From Candidatus Saccharimonadota bacterium (GTDB taxonomy: Bacteria > Patescibacteriota > Saccharimonadia > Saccharimonadales > SZUA-47), in NCBI GenBank assembly GCA_003231925.1, contig QIKK01000012.1:1-9430 (forward strand): DNA of 9,430 nt, in the 5' to 3' direction. Shown here piece after piece: positions 1 to 5,502 of the stretch (position 1 is the first letter of the stretch; every line of letters starts with the position of its first letter). A model generated the notes under the pieces. That model saw only the letters and a list, made by a program, of their open reading frames with translations. It searched no databases and was not told the DNA's origin. A program made the translations under genes and the position numbers.

Positions 1-1
1 G

Positions 2-193
2 TCTATAAAGAAAATTATCAATGAAGTTAAACAGGCAAATGTAGATGTTATTGTTCTTGGCTGTACGCATTACCATTGGATTCAGGAGGAATTGCAACAC
101 TTAGCAGGTAAAGATATACAGATAATTCAGCCAACAGAACCAGTTTTAGATAGATTACAAAATATTATTGAAGATTTTGGACTGTCTTTGTAA
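2..193 (+). CDS. murI: Glutamate racemase, C-terminal fragment (5' end outside window)
   Basis: Glutamate racemase interconverts L- and D-glutamate in the cytoplasm and supplies D-Glu for peptidoglycan stem peptides. Only the last 63 codons are present, read from base 2 to a TAA. The fragment contains VIVLGCTHYHWI, the family's second catalytic-cysteine motif (VLGCTHYPLL in typical members) with the active-site Cys followed by Thr-His. After it comes a tail with PTEPVLDRL, matching the usual 'idp...va..l' end of the family. The Pro-Leu usually found after THY is His-Trp here, a minor variation. Its 3' end overlaps the 3' end of murD on the other strand by 29 bp, so two cell-wall D-Glu genes converge: MurI makes the amino acid that MurD adds. 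The start codon and promoter lie upstream of the window. Confidence 0.88.
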   Translation, partial: SIKKIINEVKQANVDVIVLGCTHYHWIQEELQHLAGKDIQIIQPTEPVLDRLQNIIEDFGLSL

Positions 194-1532
194 ACTGCTT
201 ACCGCGTTCTTTATAATTTTTAAAAATTCCAAAACTGGCTGACCCTGTCGACAACAATATCTTGTCGCCCTCTTTAGAATTAGCTGTTGCTATATCAATA
301 ATCTCCTGCATCGTCCAATCATTATAAGTCTCTTTACTAGTTAAGTGATGATTATTAACCCCCTTATGAGCTAGTTGACTTACAATATAATTACCAGTAG
401 CCCCAACACCAATAACATGTTTAACATCATCTTGTTGCAACCTGTTGATCATATCGCCGTAGTTACTACCCTTATCGTGTCCTCCGATAATCATAATCTT
501 ATTCCCGTCTATGGCGTCCATTGCCACTATCGCGGTATCTGGTGTAGTACCAAAAGAGTCGTTATAATACTCAACTCCTCTAAATGTTCTTACAAGCTGT
601 AGACGATGGTCTAAACCTGTAAAGTTTCTTAAAACAGATTGGATAGCAGGTATATCTTTTGTGATTTGCCAGGTTACCGTAACGGCGGCACAGATATTCT
701 CTAAGTTATGCTGACCAATTAGAGCAATGTCATCAATATTACATATTTTGTTATTTTCAATCATTAACGTAGAGTCCAAAAGATAGGCGCCGGGCTCTTT
801 GGTGTAGGGGATGAGGGTACCTTTGCTGTTTTTTGCATTTTCTGTAGAGGCTTTGTCGGTAGGCAAAAAAACAGCAATATCTTCTGCTGTCTGATGTAAA
901 AATATATTTCTTTTGGCTTTAGTGTAGTCATCAACACTTTTATGCCATTCAGTAATATGTTCAGGGACAGTCATTAACTGCACAGCTATATGTGGTGAAT
1001 GAGTAAATTTGTAGAGTTGAAAATTTGATAATTCTAGTACTACATAGTCGTCTTTTTTTAGTATAGCTAGAAGATTAAGAGTGGTTTTACCAATATTGCC
1101 GGCAAGATAACAATTTACACCACTTGTTTGCAGGATTTTATAAATAAGAGTGGCCGTGGTTCCTTTACCTTTAGTACCAGTGACTCCAATAATATTTTTT
1201 GTAGGTGATTTTTCAAAAAAAATATCTAGTGAGGTTGTTGCTTTCTGCCAAAATGAGCTGTTTGGGGGATATACTTTTTCAAGATTTTTCCTGGCTACGG
1301 GTGTAATTACTACTAAATCACAATTTTCTAGACCTTTTAAATAGGATAAATCAGTTACGTTACCTGTTAAACCAGCCTTACGTCTTTCTGATAAATTTTT
1401 AACAGTAATATTATTGCCTGACGGAAAATCATCACGGGGCTCCTCGTTTACTATTAAATAATCATGGTTATTTCCAAAATATTGATAGGCACTCTGAGTT
1501 TCTATGCCCCAACCGACTAATCCTATTTTCAT
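165..1532 (-). CDS. murD: UDP-N-acetylmuramoyl-L-alanine--D-glutamate ligase
   Basis: MurD is a cytoplasmic ATP-dependent Mur ligase that adds D-Glu to UDP-MurNAc-L-Ala. The 455-residue length is normal. Seen in order: an N-terminal Rossmann-like start (KIGLVGWGIET, residues 2-12); the ATP P-loop GVTGTKGKGTT (116-126, Lys123); GNIG (145-148); ELSNFQL (167-173, ELSSFQL in E. coli); YTKAKRNIF with Lys207 at the position of the carbamylated Lys of E. coli MurD; GQHNLEN (273-279); LDHRL (307-311); YYNDSFGTTPDTA (322-334); GGHDKG (350-355); and the C-terminal STGSASFGIFKNYKERGKQF, equivalent to the SPACAS.D.F...RG..F signature. The SPA is changed to STG, and GGDGKG to GGHDKG. The gene lies 51 bp downstream of the response-regulator gene on the same strand and could be co-transcribed. 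A TATAAT box a few bases before the ATG may also give it its own, nearly leaderless transcript. No Shine-Dalgarno sequence is visible. Confidence 0.95.
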   Translation of the reverse strand: MKIGLVGWGIETQSAYQYFGNNHDYLIVNEEPRDDFPSGNNITVKNLSERRKAGLTGNVTDLSYLKGLENCDLVVITPVARKNLEKVYPPNSSFWQKATTSLDIFFEKSPTKNIIGVTGTKGKGTTATLIYKILQTSGVNCYLAGNIGKTTLNLLAILKKDDYVVLELSNFQLYKFTHSPHIAVQLMTVPEHITEWHKSVDDYTKAKRNIFLHQTAEDIAVFLPTDKASTENAKNSKGTLIPYTKEPGAYLLDSTLMIENNKICNIDDIALIGQHNLENICAAVTVTWQITKDIPAIQSVLRNFTGLDHRLQLVRTFRGVEYYNDSFGTTPDTAIVAMDAIDGNKIMIIGGHDKGSNYGDMINRLQQDDVKHVIGVGATGNYIVSQLAHKGVNNHHLTSKETYNDWTMQEIIDIATANSKEGDKILLSTGSASFGIFKNYKERGKQFTKTVQNLQ

Positions 1533-1541
1533 ACTATGTTG

Positions 1542-1547
1542 ATTATA
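1542..1547 (-). promoter_or_regulatory. Possible -10 box (TATAAT) for murD
   Basis: On the minus strand a perfect TATAAT lies in the 51-bp gap between the response-regulator stop and the murD ATG. Standard spacing puts transcription start about 3 nt before the ATG, giving an essentially leaderless mRNA. No convincing -35 hexamer is found 16-18 nt upstream, and the region is AT-rich, so a chance match is possible. Confidence 0.35.
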
Positions 1548-1583
1548 CCCCTTAAAAGGGTTTTATGATGAATGATGGTCTTT

Positions 1584-1946
1584 CTAAAGATGTTGCTTAA
1601 CAAGTTCAGCTACTTGTCTTGGGGTCATGCTAGCTTTTAATATAAAGGCCTCTACGTTTAAAGTCTTAATGCTTGCAGGAGCTTCACTTTCCCCTACATT
1701 AGTCAGAATAATTACCTTTACGTCTTTACCCCAATTCTCTAGCCGTAGTTTAGATAGCATTTCTTCACCCCCCATTTCGGGCATCATCAAATCAAGCAAT
1801 ATGATGTCAGGATTCATGTCTTGGACTAGCTGTAGTCCTATTCTACCGTTCTCGGCTGTTTCTACTTCATAGCCTTCAGCTTCAAATTTAATACGATACA
1901 TCTGGCTGATAGCTGTATCGTCTTCTATAATTGCAATTTTAATCAT
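1584..1946 (-). CDS. Single-domain (CheY-like) response regulator
   Basis: The 120-residue protein is one receiver domain with nothing after it. Visible receiver residues are the acidic pair Glu8/Asp9/Asp10 after the first strand (IAIIEDD), the phospho-acceptor Asp52 in IILLDLMMPEMGG, the switch Thr82 in VIILTN, and the invariant Lys104 in FILKA. It should accept phosphate from a histidine kinase in the cytoplasm. With no DNA-binding or enzymatic output domain, it must act by protein contact, as a phosphorelay intermediate, or on an unknown partner. Its ATG follows a promoter-like TTGACA-17-TAGAAA on the same strand. It is the first gene of a leftward pair with murD. The kinase at 6974-9163 is a candidate partner but is 5 kb away on the opposite strand, so pairing is inference. 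Confidence 0.92.
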   Translation of the reverse strand: MIKIAIIEDDTAISQMYRIKFEAEGYEVETAENGRIGLQLVQDMNPDIILLDLMMPEMGGEEMLSKLRLENWGKDVKVIILTNVGESEAPASIKTLNVEAFILKASMTPRQVAELVKQHL

Positions 1947-1953
1947 AATCTAC

Positions 1954-1982
1954 TTTCTATTTAATCATATTCATAGTGTCAA
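1954..1982 (-). promoter_or_regulatory. Candidate promoter of the response regulator gene
   Basis: Minus-strand TTGACA (1982 to 1977, perfect -35) is followed by a 17-nt spacer and TAGAAA (1959 to 1954, 4 of 6 matches to TATAAT). Predicted transcription start is at about 1947, immediately before the ATG at 1946, which would make the mRNA leaderless. AGAAAG 6 nt before the ATG could alternatively be read as a weak ribosome site if the true start is further upstream. Confidence 0.45.
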
Positions 1983-1994
1983 TGCTAACTTCCG

Positions 1995-2024
1995 TTGGTA
2001 GATTACGGTTTAGATTTTTATACA
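1995..2024 (+). promoter_or_regulatory. Weak candidate promoter of the ThiF-like gene
   Basis: TTGGTA (1995-2000), an 18-nt spacer and TATACA (2019-2024) give a plausible but imperfect sigma-70-type promoter. It would start transcription at about 2031 and leave a leader of about 44 nt with the AGGA ribosome site. It lies in the 128-bp divergent region shared with the response-regulator gene. Matches are 4 of 6 in each box, so confidence is low. Confidence 0.25.
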
Positions 2025-2074
2025 GTAGTTCATGTAGTAGTATGGTATTGACACCAAATACAGGATGAATTTAT

Positions 2075-3322
2075 ATGGGACATAAGAAGTTAGTAAAAAT
2101 TGACAGAAGTCGGACTTATCCAGATTTCTTAAAAAGATCCTTCGACAGAACAGTATCAGAAAGGTACAGTAATCATCCTATAGTTATAAGGATGGATAAG
2201 CCAAAATCAGCTGACCAGTTAGAAAAAATTATTAAAAAAGGTACAAATTTAGAGATAATTGATAATTATGACGAGCAATATGCAGAACTATTGCTTAGTA
2301 GGTATGCTCATTTATATCGTGCTAAATACCAAGTACAAACAGAATCCATAAAAAAACATCTCGAAGCACACTACAATGGAGTCGAGCCGTGGCGTTTAGG
2401 GTCGTGGGTGTATTATCCTTGGAATAACTCAATAGTCCATGTCTTGGCACAAAAAGAGTTTGAAGAACTTAGAACGGTCAGGAATAAAGACTTAATAACA
2501 GTAAGTGAACAGAAAAAATTATTGGATTTTAGTGTAGCTTCTTTTGGCATGAGCGTAGGAAGCGCTGGTGCTCTGGCCTTAGGCATAACCGGGATTTCTA
2601 GAAGATCAAAACTCATTGATGGTGCAGTTATAAGCGGGTCAAACCTGAATAGAATAATGACAGGAATAGCCTCCGTGGGCAAGGGCAAGGCAGATATCAT
2701 AGGGCGCCAACTGTACGAGATGAATCCTTATTCTGAAATTTCATATTTTGATAAAGCAAAAGTGGACAACATCAATGAAATTTTCAATAAACCCTGGTCT
2801 GTAGATCTTGTAATTGATGAGATTGATAGTATTGATATGAAAGTTCGTATACGCCATGAAGCAAAAAAGCAAAAAATCCCAGTGTTAATGGCCACAGAAC
2901 TTGGCGATACCGTAATGTTGGATGTTGAAAGATATGATTTAGAACCTGAACGGGAGTTGTTCCATGGAATTGTCCCAGGGATTGAAAAATTATTAGATAG
3001 TAAGCTTGAAAATTATAGAGAGTGGACTAAACACGCTGTTAGAATTATTGACCCTAAAAATATGCCTCTAAAAATGCAAAAGTCATTACTAAAAATAGGG
3101 TCCACAATTGTAACGCATCCACAACTAGGCTCAACAGTTATGATTACTGGCGGTGTTTTGGCTTTTGCAGTTAAAAACATCGCACTAGGTAATTTAATAA
3201 AATCTGGCAGGTATGTTATATCTCTAGAAGATAGAATTCTTGCTGACCATAAAACCAGAAACTACAAAAGAAAACATAAAAAACATACTAAAGTTATACT
3301 CTCATCTATCGATTCGATGTAA
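2075..3322 (+). CDS. ThiF/E1-like adenylyltransferase, resembling the N-terminal half of Rv1355c (MoeY) family proteins
   Basis: A 415-residue protein with a ThiF/MoeB/E1-type ATP-binding domain at about residues 148-280, between extensions. Seen: the glycine-rich loop GMSVGSAG (158-165), Asp182, SNLNRI (189-194) with Arg193, GKGKA with Lys205, the NP of EMNP (215-218), and DLVIDEID (244-251) with Asp248. These align with the MoeB adenylation residues (Asp62, Arg73, Lys86, Asp130). N-terminal features include YYPW (113-116) and the EF..LRT.RN segment (129-137). LDVERYDLEPERELFHG (282-298) follows the fold. From memory, these flanking motifs are typical of the ThiF part of fused ThiF-nitroreductase proteins such as Rv1355c. 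The protein has no cysteine, so the E1 transthiolation Cys and the zinc CxxC pairs are absent, and adenylation alone is the likely chemistry. Its substrate is unknown. The ATG is supported by AGGA at 2062-2065. Its 3' end overlaps the nitroreductase by 17 bp. Residues about 350-372 are hydrophobic, and the C-terminus is Lys/His-rich. Confidence 0.82.
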   Translation: MGHKKLVKIDRSRTYPDFLKRSFDRTVSERYSNHPIVIRMDKPKSADQLEKIIKKGTNLEIIDNYDEQYAELLLSRYAHLYRAKYQVQTESIKKHLEAHYNGVEPWRLGSWVYYPWNNSIVHVLAQKEFEELRTVRNKDLITVSEQKKLLDFSVASFGMSVGSAGALALGITGISRRSKLIDGAVISGSNLNRIMTGIASVGKGKADIIGRQLYEMNPYSEISYFDKAKVDNINEIFNKPWSVDLVIDEIDSIDMKVRIRHEAKKQKIPVLMATELGDTVMLDVERYDLEPERELFHGIVPGIEKLLDSKLENYREWTKHAVRIIDPKNMPLKMQKSLLKIGSTIVTHPQLGSTVMITGGVLAFAVKNIALGNLIKSGRYVISLEDRILADHKTRNYKRKHKKHTKVILSSIDSM

Positions 3323-4277
3323 GGAGCTCGTCTGCACTTAGACGAGGAGAATAATGCCTTTTTTTGCTTCCTTTCCCTATCCTAATAACGGCCAATAAGC
3401 GTTTATCTGTAGCTATTAATTGTTCTACATCTTCATGAAAAGTTGAAGCTTCAATTATCGCAGCAGAAGTAGCTTGAGAGATTCCGGAATTTTCGATAGC
3501 TAAACTTACTTTTAAGTAGCACATCCCAGCATCAAACCAATGGGCAGGCATATCGCCAGAGCTAGATATAAGTACAATCCCACTAGCTGACTTCCACCGT
3601 TTCTTCTCTAGCACAGCCTCTGCTTTGGTATGCATCCCTAACCTAACCATAGTAGGTTGCAGGATACTGAGCAAATATGGTATATATAGGCTTTTTACAG
3701 ATATGCCTCTATTAGATTTGGACCAAGGTTGTGTCAAATACCTGCTAAGTTCTTTTCTAAAACTTGGACTACTCATTGCCAGCGTAATGCCTTTAGACGT
3801 GTAGTCCGCAATTTTATCGATTATATTTTTCTCGGTTACGATACTGATAGTTGTGGTCTTAGGATGTACGCATTTATGTATATTTTCTATTATGTCTGGT
3901 GATATTGTGATTTTTCTGTAGATACTTCTATCACTACAACGATTCTTCAAATTTTTTGTTAGTATTTTGTTTTGCTTAGTTGTTTTTTTAGCTTTAGCAA
4001 CAGTTAGAGTAAACCCATTTTCGGCTAATTTAATATTTGTGACTTCAATACTATTATGCTCTGCACCAATTTTTATGGCTTCCGCAAATATACCCATACT
4101 AATATATGTTTGGCGTCCAGTCGGGTCTCCATCTGTTAAAGAATGTGCTGTATCAAGCCTAACTGTAACTACATTTTTATTAAAGCTGACCTTCCATGGC
4201 TGGGTATTATGGACAGAAGGTGCATATCTAGCAATCTCTAGAATTCTGCGCATAACGTTTTTATTAAGTATATTCAT
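3306..4277 (-). CDS. Acg-type FMN-dependent nitroreductase-like protein
   Basis: A 323-residue flavin-fold protein of the nitroreductase superfamily, Acg (Rv2032) branch. Diagnostic motifs are ARYAPSVHNTQPW (16-28), which in the family contacts FMN; DGDPTGRQTYISMG (49-62), matching 'DPxxRexxIScGaa' with Met replacing the usual Cys; a WFDAGMCYLKVSL-type helix (about residues 247-260); and the end LLAVIRIGKGSKKRHYSPRLSADELL, matching the family tail 'iRiG......PRR..ee.l'. Members bind FMN and carry out redox chemistry in the cytoplasm, but physiological substrates are mostly unknown. The same domain forms the C-terminal half of Rv1355c-like proteins, with the ThiF domain as the N-terminal half. 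Here the two are separate genes placed tail-to-tail, with a summed length (738) close to that of the fused protein (about 715, from memory). No Shine-Dalgarno sequence precedes the ATG. A candidate promoter ends about 9 nt upstream. Confidence 0.85.
   Translation of the reverse strand: MNILNKNVMRRILEIARYAPSVHNTQPWKVSFNKNVVTVRLDTAHSLTDGDPTGRQTYISMGIFAEAIKIGAEHNSIEVTNIKLAENGFTLTVAKAKKTTKQNKILTKNLKNRCSDRSIYRKITISPDIIENIHKCVHPKTTTISIVTEKNIIDKIADYTSKGITLAMSSPSFRKELSRYLTQPWSKSNRGISVKSLYIPYLLSILQPTMVRLGMHTKAEAVLEKKRWKSASGIVLISSSGDMPAHWFDAGMCYLKVSLAIENSGISQATSAAIIEASTFHEDVEQLIATDKRLLAVIRIGKGSKKRHYSPRLSADELLTSNR
3327..3346 (+). terminator. Perfect 7-bp GC-containing hairpin past the ThiF stop
   Basis: CTCGTCT-GCACTT-AGACGAG forms a perfect 7-bp stem with a 6-nt loop, starting 4 nt after the ThiF-like stop codon. 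A run of seven T follows at 3359-3365, 12 nt beyond the stem. That is farther than in a textbook intrinsic terminator, so function as a rightward terminator is plausible but not certain. The hairpin lies inside the opposite gene, where it encodes nitroreductase residues 311-317 (the conserved PRLSADE tail). A coding explanation for part of the symmetry therefore cannot be excluded. Confidence 0.4.
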
Positions 4278-4293
4278 TTTAGATTCTGATTAG

Positions 4294-4321
4294 ATAGTAA
4301 ATAATCTATAATTATTGTAAA
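4294..4321 (-). promoter_or_regulatory. Candidate promoter of the nitroreductase gene
   Basis: Minus-strand TTTACA (4321 to 4316, 5 of 6 to TTGACA), a 16-nt spacer and TACTAT (4299 to 4294, 4 of 6 to TATAAT). Predicted start is at about 4287, leaving a 9-nt leader before the ATG and no ribosome site. The -35 element sits in the left arm of the 4314-4347 inverted repeat. Confidence 0.35.
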
Positions 4322-4347
4322 CTAGTTCTGTTAACATAATTTACAAT
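4314..4347. repeat. Inverted repeat ATTGTAAA...TTTACAAT in the divergent region, possible shared operator
   Basis: Perfect 8-bp arms ATTGTAAA (4314-4321) and TTTACAAT (4340-4347) are separated by 18 nt that contain the palindrome GTTAAC (4330-4335). The repeat lies between the divergent starts of the nitroreductase (4277) and the amino-acid dehydrogenase (4405). Each arm supplies a TTTACA hexamer pointing outward, as in back-to-back promoters. A dimeric regulator bound here could control both directions. AT-richness makes chance symmetry possible. Confidence 0.35.
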
Positions 4348-4366
4348 TATGAAAAATTACTATAAA
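4340..4366 (+). promoter_or_regulatory. Weak candidate promoter of the dehydrogenase-ligase operon
   Basis: TTTACA (4340-4345), a 15-nt spacer and TATAAA (4361-4366). The spacer is short. TATAAC at 4372-4377 is an alternative -10 without a matching -35. The start would be near 4373, about 30 nt before the ATG at 4405. The -35 lies in the right arm of the inverted repeat. Confidence 0.25.
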
Positions 4367-4404
4367 TGCAATATAACAGAAAATAAGCTAGATTATAAAA
4401 GAAA

Positions 4405-5502
4405 ATGAATACAAAAAAACAAAAAGTGATAAGTAAAAATAGAAAGACAATAATGATACGAGATCTTAAAGAGTTTGACGGTCATGAGATGGTCTTAACG
4501 TTAAGTGACGAAGAAACTGGCTTTAAAGGATATATATCAATACACAGTACTGTGCTTGGACCTGCTTTGGGCGGTACTCGTATGCAAGCTTATAAATCAG
4601 AAGATAGTGCCTTGCGCGATGTATTGAACTTGTCTCGGGCTATGAGTTATAAGTGTGCTCTTGCCGGCTTACCTTACGGAGGCGGTAAAGGTGTCATTAT
4701 CGCTAGTAATGCTGGTGCTAATAGAAAGCGGGTATTAAAGTCTTATGCTCGTATGGTGGAAAGAATGAATGGACTATTTAAAACTGGTACCGATGTTGGA
4801 ATCTTCGATGAAGATGTTGTCGAAATGGCCAAAAATACACGCCATATGCTGGGTGTAACAAAAGCCGAACGTGGCAACTTAAGCACTTCTGGCGTTGCTG
4901 CACTAGGGGTTTTTGTCTCAATGTCTACAGTGCTAAAGATATTATATGGGAAAGATGACTTTAAGGGACGAACTATTGCTATAAAGGGGGTAGGAAAACT
5001 AGGAGGAGAACTCGCACGTCTTGCAAGTGAGGCTGGAGCAGACGTTATAGTGGCTGATATAGACAGATCACGCTGTCTTGAACTGAAGTCTAAATTAAAG
5101 AATATCAAAGTAGTATCAGTAAGCAAGATCTATAAACAAGCAGTCGATATTTACGCACCCTGTGCTCTTGGCAACGAATTCACAGATAATGTTATTGCAG
5201 AACTTTGTTGCCGTTCAATTGTAGGAGGTGCAAATAACCAGCTACCCGATATAAGTGCAGGGGATAAAATATTCGACAAGGGTATTATTTATGCTCCAGA
5301 CTATATAGTTAATGCGGGAGGACTGATTTACGTTGCAGATGAGCTTGAAAAGGGTGGTTTTCAAAAAGATCGAGTAATTAAGCGTACAAATGCCATAAAA
5401 GAAACACTAAGAGGGGTACTAAGTCGCTCAATGAAAGAAAAAATACCTACTTATAGAATTGCTGATAAAATTGCTATTGAGCGGATAAAGAGCGGGAAAT
5501 GA
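4405..5502 (+). CDS. Leucine/phenylalanine/valine dehydrogenase-type amino-acid dehydrogenase (Glu/Leu/Phe/Val family)
   Basis: These enzymes catalyse reversible NAD-dependent oxidative deamination of branched-chain or aromatic amino acids to 2-oxo acids and ammonia in the cytoplasm. Seen: ISIHST.LGPALGGTRM (44-60), YKCALAGLPYGGGKGVI (82-98) with Lys83 and Lys95 at the substrate-binding and catalytic lysine positions of leucine dehydrogenase, and TGTDVGI (127-133). The nucleotide loop KGVGKLGGELA (194-204) is followed by VADID (216-220), whose acidic residues favour NAD over NADP. GGANNQL (274-280) and YAPDYIVNAGGL (296-307) complete the family pattern. The ligand specificity cannot be read from sequence alone. 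The 365-residue length is usual. Homology to leucine dehydrogenases begins near Met17 (IRDLKEFDGHE), so a start at 4453 is equally possible; neither start has a clear ribosome site. The stop overlaps the next gene's start (ATGA), indicating one operon and translational coupling. Confidence 0.9.
   Translation: MNTKKQKVISKNRKTIMIRDLKEFDGHEMVLTLSDEETGFKGYISIHSTVLGPALGGTRMQAYKSEDSALRDVLNLSRAMSYKCALAGLPYGGGKGVIIASNAGANRKRVLKSYARMVERMNGLFKTGTDVGIFDEDVVEMAKNTRHMLGVTKAERGNLSTSGVAALGVFVSMSTVLKILYGKDDFKGRTIAIKGVGKLGGELARLASEAGADVIVADIDRSRCLELKSKLKNIKVVSVSKIYKQAVDIYAPCALGNEFTDNVIAELCCRSIVGGANNQLPDISAGDKIFDKGIIYAPDYIVNAGGLIYVADELEKGGFQKDRVIKRTNAIKETLRGVLSRSMKEKIPTYRIADKIAIERIKSGK

Noticed and set aside
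215..228. 14-bp perfect palindrome AATTTTTAAAAATT near the murI/murD junction
   Set aside because: It lies inside the murD C-terminal coding region, is pure A/T, has no GC stem or loop suitable for a terminator, and is explained by Lys/Phe/Asn codons.
375..602. Plus-strand open frame opposite murD
   Set aside because: It is antisense to a well-supported murD with no ribosome site and no recognisable motif. The same applies to the other short frames opposite or inside the dehydrogenase, ligase and kinase genes.
1548..1564. CCCCTTAAAAGGG followed by TTTT between murD and the response regulator
   Set aside because: The stem is only 4-5 bp with a very small loop, and the T-run is on the strand opposite to both flanking genes, so it is not a credible terminator for them.
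2048..2053. Perfect TTGACA upstream of the ThiF-like gene
   Set aside because: The -10 at 17-nt spacing (TTATAT, 2071-2076) overlaps the ATG at 2075, so transcription would start inside the gene. No other in-frame start exists until residue 40, and the AGGA at 2062-2065 supports the ATG at 2075.
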